Assembly (NCBI GenBank): GCA_022701365.1 | Contig: JAKUHH010000035.1 | Span: forward strand, 62,001-126,000 | Length of the DNA stretch: 64,000 bases | Source: Mycocentrospora acerina | Lineage: Eukaryota; Ascomycota; Dothideomycetes; Pleosporales | Direction: 5' to 3' | Part shown: positions 1 through 9,730 of the stretch, one piece after another | Layout of the letters: each line of letters begins with the position of its first letter | Numbering within the stretch: position 1 is the first letter of the stretch | The notes under the pieces: model-generated | Told to the model about the DNA's origin: nothing | Seen by the model: the letters and a program-made list of their open reading frames with translations, nothing else | The model's database searches: none | Program-made: the position numbers and the translations under genes

Positions 1-890
1 TGCACCGAAGTGTTGATGGGGCTGAGTTTGTTGCTTCGGCTAGCACGGGCAACAGCAAGACTCTGGTACTCTTTCCAGTGCTCTGACCAAGTGTGCCAGC
101 CTTGGTTCTCTGTGGAATCGCGATGGAGCTTATAGTCAATGGCGTTCAGCCACTCCATCTCCAAACGGTTCAGCTCGCCAACCGGGATACCGCTGACCTC
201 GGACCAGGAACGGTTGATGAAGGTGTTGTCATCAAGGAACTTGCTACCTAGCACCAATGCGATGGTAAGGAGACGGAACAAGTGATGGTCAATCTTGGGC
301 TCACCAGCCAGCATGGGCATCCGGGTAGACAAGTAAGACATGCTGAGCAAGATAGTTGCAGATGGTAGGCGTGTTGCACACAGGACCTGGTGAACCCACT
401 TGCGGAACGACTGGGGCGCCATGCGCCCTGGGGTAATGACTCGTAGAGCGCTTTCGCAGACGAAATCAGTCATAACGTCCATATCGTAGTCTAGCTTGGC
501 AGATACGCCTCCTACAGGCTTCTCTTCCTTTGCAGGTTGATGCGCGCGCTGGTTGTACTCCTGGGCACGTTGCTCCTGTTCCATTGAGCGCATGGGCGGG
601 AGGATAGTCGCTCCTGTAGGCTCGTAGAAGGAGCTAGGAGGAGGCAGACTGGGTGGTGCATTGCTCAGGTAGGTGCCTGCCTGGGGGTACATGGGCGGCA
701 TGGCCATAGCCAGTTGGCCGTAGCGGTCTGCAAAGCCGTAGTCGTCGTCCTGTTGCCGAACAGCGGGTTGGCTAGCGTAGGCACTCTGCTGGTAAGCCAT
801 GTTTCCACATCCAGAGTGGTAACTTGGCACAAACTCCGGAGGCGTGAGGAGCTGCCGCGGCAGGTTGTGGCGGGGGTAGAAGGACGGCAT
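1..890 (-). CDS. Pho85-type cyclin (Pcl/Clg1-like), 3' end outside window
   Basis: The frame is open from the ATG at 888-890 to the window edge: 296 codons with no stop, so the C-terminus is missing. The N-terminal 100 residues are rich in Gln, Pro and Tyr. After them comes a cyclin box with the signature seen in Pho80/Pcl/Clg1 cyclins: a helix around LRVITPGRMAP, then a stretch with ASKFLDDN-like spacing (here GSKFLDDNTFINRSW) and SEVSGIPVGELNRLEMEWL. Members of this family bind the Pho85/PhoA kinase and direct it to nutrient and polarity substrates; the Gln-rich leader suggests the Clg1 branch (inference). I chose 890 because translation from it is continuous with a second in-frame ATG at 800, which is the alternative start. 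No intron was needed in the visible part. Confidence 0.8.
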   Translation of the reverse strand, partial: MPSFYPRHNLPRQLLTPPEFVPSYHSGCGNMAYQQSAYASQPAVRQQDDDYGFADRYGQLAMAMPPMYPQAGTYLSNAPPSLPPPSSFYEPTGATILPPMRSMEQEQRAQEYNQRAHQPAKEEKPVGGVSAKLDYDMDVMTDFVCESALRVITPGRMAPQSFRKWVHQVLCATRLPSATILLSMSYLSTRMPMLAGEPKIDHHLFRLLTIALVLGSKFLDDNTFINRSWSEVSGIPVGELNRLEMEWLNAIDYKLHRDSTENQGWHTWSEHWKEYQSLAVARASRSNKLSPINTSV

Positions 891-3800
891 GGTGATGAAG
901 GACTATTGCAGATGAACGAGAGAGGCTGGCACAGTGCCTGGATGTAGAAGTCAGTAAAAATCTACTGATGTATTGCAAGCCTGCTGTGATAGGGCCGCGG
1001 CTGCAAGTTTTAGAGAGGCGTGACGTACAGTCTCTTCGTTCTAGACCGCTGAGGGTGGTGAGCAAAAGCTCTGTGGTGAGACTACCGACGCTCTAGTAAA
1101 TTGCACTCATGCACAAGGGAACAACTGTGGCTGGGAGTGAGTGTTTGGTGTGTGTGTGCGTGTGGAACAATCGAGAAATGCGTCCAGAGGTCTCAAGAGT
1201 ACGGCCTCGGTCAGTCAGTCAGTCAGTCAGACAGACGGATAGACAGACAGGCAGTGCTGTGTTGGTCGTCAATACGAGGCGCAGAATCGGTGTTCAGCTG
1301 AAACCCGTATTTGGCGGCGCGAGGAGAGTGCTTCGATGTCAGCAGCAGTCGAGGCGCAAGCGACGATGACTGAAGTGCAAGACCAGGGCGACGTCTAAGT
1401 GAATAGATCGCCTGTGATGCGAGATGAGCGGCGTGTCGCGGGTGGACGGGGCCGGAGAAATGTCGAGGAAGTCGCAACCGAGCAAATAGGCGGAAAATGA
1501 GAAAGAGCAGCGCGCGCTTGAAATCGAAATCGATATCGAAACCGAAACCCTGGCGAACAGCAATCCCAAACCCGAGCCGAGTGAGGTCGCAGATTGGTGA
1601 GTCGGGAGGAGGTGGCGAGGCGGTCGTAAAGTGTTGACGCAGGAGCGAACCAGAGGTCAAGGTTTCCGGGCCAAACAAGATTTGGGGGCGACCAGGTGAG
1701 GTGAGGGCAGCACAGCCGCAATCTGTTTGTCGAGGGCAACGTCAACAACAACAACAACGACAACGGCCGCAAGGAGGCTGCGTCAGGTGAAGGCGGCGCG
1801 CAGCAGGCGAGCGAGCAAGCAAGCAAGCAGCAGCAGACAGGCCGTGCAAGGGTATTTCCGAGGCCTGGCGAGGGTTGTCCGAGCGTGCCAGCAGATGCCA
1901 ATAAGAAATCAGCCCGCCCTTGCTTGCGTGCGAGACAGTTGGTGGCTCGGCGGCAACAGTCGCAGCTTGAGGCCTGCAGCAGCGGTGGCAGGTTGCGGAG
2001 AGGATGGGGGAGGGGAGGATGGGGAGAGCGGTGCAAGAGGTGAGGGAAGAGGAAACTGCGCGGACGGACGACTATCGATGCTGGTTCTCCGGCGTGCGTG
2101 AAGCGGCGAAGCGAAAACCCCAAGCCTCTCAGACGCGCCTGTGCAAGAATCGTTCATCTTAGGGGCCGTCTATCCACTCATGGTTGCTGTGCTATGAAAA
2201 AACTCTGCCGCTTGCAGCCTAGCCCGTCATAACTCGCACACACCGCGAAGCGCGGCCACGACCATGTTCGGCGCCCAGTGCGCTGCATTTGCTGCGTCGT
2301 CAGGCACAAATTGCTGCACGATCTACCGGCTGCCAATACGCACACCAATGAACGCTGCCAGGGACCATCTTCTGACCCTTCCCCTCCACGAGAGCGAGCC
2401 ACGTATTGTGTGGGCGGCTTTTCCTTGTCGCCTCCCCTTTCGCCGTCCAAACCGGCTGCCGTCCCCCAACCTCATCCAGTGGCCATTCCCAATCCGCCAT
2501 GCTGCAGCACAAGGGTGGTTGGCTTGCCGTGACCTCCACCGCGCCAGACCCTTTGCCTTTTGGCCGCGTCCACCATGGTGATTAGCATCATGTTGGTGTT
2601 GGTGTTGACGTTGATGACGGTCATGACGATCATGTTGATGATGGTCATGACAACGATGCTCGTGCAAATATAGAACCGGTCCGGAGACACGAGCGACAAG
2701 ATTGCAGTGCCTCACCCAAATTGCTCCCTTTGTTTTGATTGAGCCCTCTCCCTTTCGGCTGCCCGCTGAATATTGCCCGAGCCAGACTCGTGCCCACATG
2801 CCTGCACCTGCACCGCCTTTCTATCCGCACTTCTGCCAGCCTGCCAGCCGGCCTGCCAACATGTCCGCATGAGCAGCTGGGACCCCGTTTCTTGCCGTAG
2901 CCCGCGGTTGAGTGAAGAAAAATATGGGACCCACGGCTTCTGGGCCAAAGGAGCAAAATTCAACCACACCTGCACCTGCTGCGCCAGCCTCTGGTGTCCG
3001 CCCAGGTGGACACCATGTCCCACCGCGCTCCGACGTCGTGCAGCGTGATGAGGGGGTGAGGGTCTTGGATCAGTCCAGCCTCTGCGAATCGCCCAAAACC
3101 AAAACATCATCGCAGCCGAGTCGACGTCGGCGGTGAGGCCGGTCAGCAGCGCTTGTGTCAGAAGCAGCATGCTCGTGAGCGTCATACTCGCCCGCGGCCT
3201 TCCACATTCTGTTGGCGCTTCCCACCAAAACGCAACATCCATCGTCAGACTGTAGTGCCAACCCAAGCCGTCGGCGCCAATGTCGTACATCTGGCCCGCC
3301 AGCCTTCGTAATCAAACCCACGTGAAAGAAAAATTCGGATGTGCGAGGAACTTGCATCCTGACACCTGCCAGCCAAGAGAAGCCGGTAAATTTGGTGCGC
3401 ATCGATTGATTGGTACACATCGACAAGTCACACCTCGCAACCCTCACCCACCCTTCAAATCTTCCCCCAGGCATCAATGCACTATGAGTGTTTGAAAGAC
3501 GCCATTACGTCGTCTTGATTCATATTGCGACTACTCTATGGTGATGACAGGTTAATGTCACCACGGCTGCCTAATGACGCCCGTCATGCAACCAACCTAC
3601 TTCTTCCCACGTACCCCCCCTCACTCCACTTGGCACAATCAAGCACAGAGTACCTAGGCACAGTGTGTGCTTCAAATGGAAGGCCGAAACGGTTCTCTAG
3701 CCAGCGACGCGGTACTGGTGACGCACTGTGCTGGCGATACCGTGGCTCATTTCTTCTCATTCTGCACGTGAACTCATTCATCGTTTCTTACACCCTATTT

Positions 3801-3892
3801 CGTTACCCAAACGCCGCAGCAATGCATTTCCCATGGTATAATCCGTGTAGCGCTCCGGGCACCAAATAATGCCCCGATTTCAAATGTCGTAC
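891..3892. other. Intergenic: upstream of cyclin, downstream of RPL7
   Basis: About 3 kb with no gene I can support. It is probably the promoter and long 5' leader of the cyclin gene plus the RPL7 3' flank. It holds a GT-rich run near 1141-1170, a TCAG tetranucleotide repeat at 1211-1230 that degrades into ACAG/ATAG up to 1254, an ACA-rich run near 1744-1765, and a GATGTTGATGATGG-type degenerate repeat near 2600-2655. The open frames here are compositionally biased (Pro/Ser/Leu/Arg runs) and carry no recognisable domain. Confidence 0.6.
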
Positions 3893-4995
3893 TTAGTTCA
3901 TCTGCCTGATCAAGTCGTTGATCTGATCTTCCCGGTTGCCCAGATCACCACCCTCAATGAAGTGCTTGAACTTCCTCTTACGGAAGCCGCCGGTAGGGCT
4001 GTTAAGCTTGAATGGCCACAGGAAGTTCGAGACCTGCTTGAAGTTGGGACCGACAGTGTAGATCTCGTGGATCAAATCCTCCATGCAGATCATGCCATAT
4101 TTGCCAAGGTTCTGCTCGATGATCTCGTTGTCAGTCAAAGGCAGACGTTGCTTGTCAATCTTTCCGTATCCACGCTCTGCATTGGGCGTTAGTAATCTTG
4201 ATTGTCTTGATGATAATAGGGTACACTTACTGTAGATGAGTTCACGGACTGACTTCTGGTTGGGGTAACCGTAGGCAATGAAGGGCTCAACAACTGTCGA
4301 TGAAGTCAGTAACAATACATTGGTTGAATAGAAGGTGTGCTTACTCTTCAACATCTCTGTGGTAGCCTTGGTAAGCCTTATGAAGACACCGTTGTTGATC
4401 TGGAGCAGACGGAGAAGCTGCAGTGTCTTACGCTTCTTGGGATCAATCTTGTTGATACCCTTGATGCGAACGACAAAGACTAGCTTGGGCTCTGCGGGGA
4501 CGTAGAGGCTGTCACTCTTCTTGGCTTCACGCGACAACCGAATGGTTTCCCGCTCAGCATCACGGTATTCCTTCACGTACTTCTCAGCACGTGTGAAGAT
4601 GACCTCGCGCTTCTTCTTGTTCTTCTCTGCCGCATGTTAGCTCTGTTCGTGATAGCACAAGGTACCAAGAAGCTCGAGCAGGACGACTGCATCATTCCCG
4701 AAAGATGGTTAACAATTCGACAACATTGACCGTAGTCTAGCCGATAGTGTGGTAGTTATAATCATCGTAGTCGCCATGCCCGAGTATTCATAGCACATGG
4801 AGATATCGTACCTCGCTTCTCCTTGGTCGCAATGGCGCGGTCCTCGCGTGCCTTCTCCTGCGACTTGCGCTTCTTCAGCAGCGTCTCGGGGATGAGAATG
4901 TCATTCTGCGTCGGGACACTTCTGTTTGACATCGATTAGCAACTGGTGAGTGTGAAGCAGATGCGCAACAGGCAAACTTACGACTTGGACGCCAT
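3893..4995 (-). CDS. RPL7: 60S ribosomal protein L7 (uL30), five exons
   Basis: Exons, read on the minus strand: 4982-4995, 4812-4921, 4345-4626, 4231-4293 and 3893-4176. Together they give 250 residues, the usual L7 length. The protein starts MASKSSVPTQND, has the basic Lys/Arg-rich N-terminal arm, then the uL30 fold with LVFVVRIKGINKI, LLRLLQINNGVFIRL, EPFIAYGYPN, KSVRELIYKRGYGKI and GKYGMICMEDLIHEIYTVG, and ends NREDQINDLIRQMN. Each junction restores the conserved L7 frame, for example MLK|IVEP and LIYK|RGYGK. Introns are 60, 185, 51 and 54 bp; the 185-bp second intron (4627-4811) is long for this window. The product is a structural protein of the large ribosomal subunit that contacts rRNA. 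The first coding exon is only 14 bp. Confidence 0.96.
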
Positions 4996-6529
4996 GTTGA
5001 AAGTATAGCGGTTGTCCGTCAGGTTGAAGATGGAGAAAGCTCGAAGTTTGTAGTTTTTTCTAGGGGTCCAAGCGGGCTAGCTAGCTATATGAATACTAGT
5101 GTGCGCTAAACGACTGCCTCGCCAAGGCGAGCCGTTGGGTTATGCACAGCATCGCCAATCGTTGTAACTATTTTCCTCTCTTTTACATGGCTCAAGCAAA
5201 GTCATGTATTTGTTCAGGCAATTCTGGGTTATACGCTGATACAGTTAGCTTGCATATCTGTTGTCTAGAGGTGCATCATGCCACAGGCTTCACTCAATTT
5301 ATGCATGAGTTTACTACATAATCTACATTACTCTCCTCACAAGCAAAAGCGTGTGAGCATTGTTACATTTAAAATTTCGCCATTGTATCGCATATCAGAG
5401 GAGTTTCTCGGTTGCTATTTTCTCTATTTCATTGACAAGACACCCTATTTTTGTCCTCTCGCGTGTCTTGAAATTCAGTCATTTGCGTTCACTTCAGAAG
5501 ATGCATCAGCCTCAATGTGTAAACAACGAGATACCAAGACGGAATGGCAAACAGAGAGGGTCTTCTATCAAAACACTAATATCTGTTGTCCCCTATATCT
5601 GTTTTGAAATAGATAGAAAGCAATCGCTCACTCCATAAACATAAATCTCAGCCTCCCACAGCTTGCAAGAAAGTACCATTGCACGGAGACCTACAGTCTT
5701 TATTTCTCTAGTACCGCCCAGCTCATTCTTTCCCCTTTCTTGAAGCGAGAATATCCAACCTCTCCCTTCACGCAAGCCCCATACGCCCTCGCCCATTGCT
5801 ACATAGAATACGTGCGCGCTTTCTTGCGCCGGTGTCACGAGCACTTCTACGATGAGAATCTTTTCACCGACCAACTAGACTTAGATTCCAACGCAATGGA
5901 TGACAGCTCGCGCGCGATCTAGTATGTGGAGAAATATTATGAGTGTTTCTATGAGTGTGAGGGATGCATGCGTGATTGTGGGGTAGCTTAGGAAGTGAAC
6001 GACGAGGGCAGAATAACTGATTTGAGTTTCGTCGAGGGGTTCGTGGATGATTATAGTGAAATATAAAGGAGATGTGGATTGTCGAGAATCCGATCCTGTG
6101 ACTGCAAGTTGGCAAACGCGTTATCGAGAGCTCTTCGCATCCTCGAGACCTTTTGTTTTGGGGACTGTCAACAACAAATATCATCAAGTGGTGGATATTC
6201 TGTTTAGTCAATTCGTAGTGCCAGCTTCTTCCGAAAAAAAGGTGTAACCATAAGTTGGACAAGGCGCATGTTCAATATCAAGTTCATACTCATACATGAC
6301 CTATTCTCAGTTGAAGCTTGTAGTCGCCATATCATGTTCCTTAACTCCAGCTGTGGTTCTATATTCCAACGATTAGTAGCCATACTGCTTCGTTACTCCA
6401 ATCGCTGTTCGTGTATCATGCAGTCCTTCCCTAACACCTAATTATTCCCTCTCCCTCGTTATCTTCTCGTCTCTGTCCTCTTCATTTCCGTGTGAACTCC
6501 TCTTCTTTTGCACCCTATGCGCACCTCTC
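4996..6529. other. Intergenic: RPL7 promoter side and GOT1 3' flank
   Basis: About 1.5 kb. The part next to 4996 must contain the RPL7 promoter and leader. Toward 6529 the sequence is AT-richer and is the 3' flank of GOT1. Short open frames occur (for example 5593-5874 minus and 5740-5922 plus), but none has a recognisable domain or splice context. I see no RNA gene. Confidence 0.5.
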
Positions 6530-7173
6530 TCAAACATTTGATTCCGTCCTGGCCCCTGCTCCCAACACTGCCAATGCCTTTGCAATATACGGCCCAACGA
6601 TCGGAATTCCACCTGCGAACCCCGCAATCTGCGCAAAGAAATCTCCAAACAGCACCAATATGCCGTAGAGTTCGATTATGAAGCCGAAGAACGCCCAGCG
6701 CATGAGAATAAGAAGGATGCCGAGGGCGAAGGCGGCGGTGCCTTTCCACTTTTGGCGTCGCGCGAAGAAGGCGAGGGTTTTTGTTGTGCCGATTATAAGT
6801 GTGAGGCCGATTATGAAGAGGACCTATAATGGGTTAGGAGAGATCCTTTAAGGGTGTCGAAGAGGTAGGTGCATACGTTGCCCATGGCCAGCCTGTAGTT
6901 GTTAGCATGTATGAAGAGAAGAGAGCGTTTGGGAAGCATACATTGCGCGATCAAAAAACATCATTACTCCGCCTATAAGAAACAGTCCGCCTAAGTTCTG
7001 TCAACCCTCCGTGCTATCGCCGTTGTGCAAAGGGAAAACAGCGGTGCGTACCTACCCCCTGAGCAGAAGGCGACCCCAATCTCTATTCATAGTTAGATTC
7101 TCTTCTTTGCTACGCAAATTCACAGATGTCGAGAGAACAAACTTTGGGTATCTGAAAGCCACATGGTGGGCAT
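6530..7173 (-). CDS. GOT1: Golgi transport protein Got1, five exons
   Basis: Exons on the minus strand: 7143-7173, 7056-7082, 6942-6990, 6877-6892 and 6530-6823, giving 138 residues, the same length as yeast Got1. The protein reads MPTMWLSDTQ, KIGVAFCSGGG, then FFDRAMLAMGN and VLFIIGLTLIIG, which is the Got1/Sft2-like four-helix membrane pattern. A Got1-type C-terminus follows, with ALGILLILMRWAFFG and GIPIVGPYI. Got1 family proteins are small tetraspanning proteins of ER-Golgi vesicles that act in COPII and endosome-Golgi traffic. Introns are 60, 65, 49 and 53 bp. The acceptor of intron 2 was set at 6991 because the upstream AG gives a frameshift, while this one restores exact Got1 spacing. 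Exon 4 is only 16 bp. An alternative start is the ATG at 7164. Confidence 0.93.
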
Positions 7174-8065
7174 CTTGAAATGTATCTGGGGATGCGCCTC
7201 AACGATTGATCGCGTACGAGAGGAGAAATGAGTGAAAGAAGGGGAAGAGTAGTAATGGAATTGGCTGTCACCTGTCTCAACGGCAATCTGGCATGAGATG
7301 TTGACTTGTTGAGCCCTTGATTGTGTCGTGTCCGTTTGCTGCAACTCCGCGACGCGCTGCAGATGGTCCGACGTACCCCCGATGTTGACCCCCTGTCTAG
7401 CATCTTGTGTCCCGCAATCTTTCGCAGAATCTTGACCTATGATTGTCTCCAACCCTCTTCTTACCGTCTTCAAGGGCAAGCTTGCGATCGCCACTCGTGC
7501 ACGAATAGCAAATAAGACGAAGCAATTAATGTGTTGTTTTTGGTTTTGATTTTGATAAGTAGGCACGTGATTGCTAACAAAGCAACAACAATTTACAAAC
7601 ATTGCCTTCACGATAGTATGCTTGGTGCGCCTGTAACGAGAAACACCTCCCACTAGGCCCTAGTACACCGCCCAATGGATTCATAACAACAAAAGATCAA
7701 AATTAAGCCGGAGCATCTTCCTAAGCCTTGCTTCGAAAGGGGTTTGATGGGTGAAAGGGGCTTGACTTTGTTGGTTATACACACACGCGTTTATAATCAA
7801 GTGTTCCACTGCGACGAGAAAGTGTTCTAGGCAGCATGCTGCGACTAGTGGTTGTCGGCTCGTTTCTTGGGGTTGCTCTCTGATACAGTCCTGGTCGTGG
7901 TGGGCATTTGCTACCACCTTTTGTGTCTGATCAATTCCATGCATGTTTGTGGGTGAATTTGGTATGATACGATGGTTTTGAAGCAGTGCAACATTGTCGC
8001 AACAATCATTGATGTTCATCTCCTCACAGGCTGTACGTCAGAGTCATGCGTACCGAGTGCGCAAC
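7174..8065. other. Intergenic: GOT1 promoter and IES6 3' flank
   Basis: About 0.9 kb upstream of GOT1 and downstream of IES6. Two open frames (7110-7653 region and 7681-8019, both minus) have no family resemblance and overlap the GOT1 leader or the IES6 3' flank. I found no convincing gene. An ACGCGT hexamer lies near 7785-7795. Confidence 0.45.
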
Positions 8066-8635
8066 TCATTTCAAGATGGTGTGTGCTCCTCTTGCTGCCA
8101 AGTAGCCTTCCGAGACGTTCTGGGGCATTGTCCTGATCGTTCCAAAGATTTCCTTGTTGTGGTATCGTAGTCTCGTCTTGGGGTCTGTGTACGGCGCAGG
8201 GAGACCTGTGATATCGCAGTACTTCTTCTGGCTGCTCGGATGGAAGCTCGGCGCGGACTCGATATTCATGTAGGTGGGTGCCGGTCCCGCTGCATTCCCC
8301 CCAGCAGCAGCAGCTCTGCCGTTTTTCTCGAGGACCAGCGTACTCAGGCTCTGGGCTGCTTGTGCGATGTTCGATGCGCCAGCATTTCCAGTAGGCGTTG
8401 TAGCACCCTCATTGTTGGGGATAGCAGGCGTAGATATGCCACTGTTGTTTTGCGTGGCAATGACCGAGGCTTCCTTGCGTGAGGCCTCGCCAATGATCTG
8501 TTTGAGATTCTTGTTGCGACGTTGCGCCGTCTTCCAGTTTGGGTTTCGGAACGGCTTGTGGACGGCGTAGAGGTCGAGCTTATCGAGAAGTGCCTGGTGC
8601 GTCTTCTCGTCAGAGGCCGTGGTCAAGGGCGCCAT
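8066..8635 (-). CDS. IES6: INO80 complex subunit Ies6 (YL1 C-terminal domain)
   Basis: 189 residues, no intron. The N-terminal segment has the Ies6 pattern PFRNPNWKTAQRRNKNLKQI. A low-complexity Ala/Gly/Asn/Thr linker follows, and the last 50 residues form the YL1_C domain with KYCDITGLPAPYTDPKTRLR, EIFGTIR and a C-terminal SEGYLAARGAHTILK. In yeast Ies6 binds Arp5 as a module that couples the INO80 ATPase to the nucleosome. I chose the ATG at 8635; an in-frame ATG at 8722 would add 29 residues that look unlike the family. The gene is divergent from DAD4 across 295 bp, and ARP5 starts 1.1 kb away on the other strand. Yeast Ies6 is 166 residues, so the length fits. Confidence 0.92.
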   Translation of the reverse strand: MAPLTTASDEKTHQALLDKLDLYAVHKPFRNPNWKTAQRRNKNLKQIIGEASRKEASVIATQNNSGISTPAIPNNEGATTPTGNAGASNIAQAAQSLSTLVLEKNGRAAAAGGNAAGPAPTYMNIESAPSFHPSSQKKYCDITGLPAPYTDPKTRLRYHNKEIFGTIRTMPQNVSEGYLAARGAHTILK

Positions 8636-8930
8636 CTCGAAGCTGTATCTACGTGTAAGGCTTGGTTTGATGGAGGAACTGTTTGGGAGGAACACGAGTG
8701 ATTGCGAAACAGGTCTTGGCAATCGGATCTGACGTTTCTGAGGTGCGAGGAGCTTTTAGATGCCTGCGAGACGTGACGCGTTCTCGACGGGCACTGGTAG
8801 CTCGCGCAGGTGGAGCTCTGGTCGGGGTTAACGTTCACCTGCAGCTCTTGGCTTCGCTAACTGCTTTGATGCTCCCCGCCAAACAACAAAGAACGCGTGC
8901 TATCAACAGTGCAACACTCAAATCGCAAGC
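8636..8930. promoter_or_regulatory. Shared IES6/DAD4 divergent promoter with two ACGCGT sites
   Basis: This 295-bp region separates the start codons of IES6 (minus) and DAD4 (plus). It contains two exact ACGCGT hexamers, at 8776-8781 and 8893-8898. ACGCGT is the MCB element bound by MBF in yeasts; that it works here is an inference from sequence only. The second site lies 33 bp upstream of the DAD4 ATG. Confidence 0.45.
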
Positions 8931-9313
8931 ATGGTGAGGGGGAAATTGGTCAAGAGAATGTGACAAGACGATGGTCTGACAATTCGCAGGAGAGTCCACA
9001 CGAGCATCAACAGAGCCTTCTGCTCTCCCGCATCATCGTTAATGTTGTCAGTCGCAGCCTACCCTTGGACCTTCTCTCCATGACGACTGACGTTTCTACA
9101 GGAGAAGCTAAATGAGGCTGTCATGATGCTCAACAAGAATCTGCAAGAGATCAACATTGCAAACATGGACACGGAACTTGTAGCTCAGATGTTCAAGAAC
9201 TATCAGTCCAACGTTCTCTTCCATCTTGAAGGTAAGTGCAAGACTTGGAGCTGTTGAAGCTGAACGGAGCACTGATAAGTCTAGCTACAAACGGGTTGAA
9301 AGATGCTGCGTGA
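8931..9313 (+). CDS. DAD4: DASH complex subunit Dad4, four exons
   Basis: Exons: 8931-8933 (only the ATG), 8990-9046, 9102-9231 and 9285-9313. They give 72 residues, the family length. The spliced protein starts MESPHEHQQSLLLSRIIVNV, continues EKLNEAVMMLNKNLQEIN and [20 protein letters not shown], and ends TNGLKDAA, which matches Dad4 throughout. Introns are 56, 55 and 53 bp with GTGAGG/GCAG, GTCAGT/ACAG and GTAAGT/CTAG ends. Dad4 is part of the DASH/Dam1 ring that ties kinetochores to spindle microtubules. Because the first coding exon is three bases, the gene is easily missed by gene finders. It lies between two INO80 subunit genes and shares a promoter with IES6. Confidence 0.93.
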
Positions 9314-9730
9314 TGGTGGGCTGGAAGGTCTCAGTGCGATATGCAGACGGAGGATTGGCGATGGCTCCAAGCTTGAACGGCAGCTTCAAGCCATGTTTCG
9401 AGCACTGCTTTGAAGAAGAAGATGACGATGGAAAAGAAGAGGAAAGGGACATTGTCTTCTTTTTATGATATCCCGACTAGTGAATTCATTTAGCCATGTG
9501 CAAAGCTGTTCTTTTGACTGGGCCTACTGCCGTCGCGTCAATGTTCAATGGTGCATGGGCCTTGGACCCTTTGTTTCGCGGAACTGCATCACCAACAACG
9601 ACCATGTAGCACAACTTCTGCAACCTCGGCGCCAACAAATTTGACCCATCGCCGAGAAATCCGCGGCATGACCTAGAAACTCGGCCGCCTGCTCCAGCTT
9701 CGTCTCGCCCTCACCCTCAACCTCCCCACC
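9314..9730. promoter_or_regulatory. DAD4 3' flank and ARP5 promoter
   Basis: 417 bp between two tandem plus-strand genes. It must contain the DAD4 3' end and the ARP5 promoter. It has no other coding signal and I recognise no element. Confidence 0.5.

Noticed and set aside
1395..2123. 242-codon open frame on the minus strand upstream of the cyclin gene
   Set aside because: Composition is dominated by Pro, Ser, Leu, Arg and Cys runs, there is no domain, and overlapping frames are open too; it fits a GC-rich leader rather than a gene.
4627..4811. C/D box snoRNA in RPL7 intron 2
   Set aside because: Only one-mismatch C boxes and no D box on the sense strand; not annotated as a feature and kept only as a low-interest finding.
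5593..5874. 93-codon open frame on the minus strand between RPL7 and GOT1
   Set aside because: It starts plausibly, but there is no family match and no splice context, and it lies in a 3' flank.
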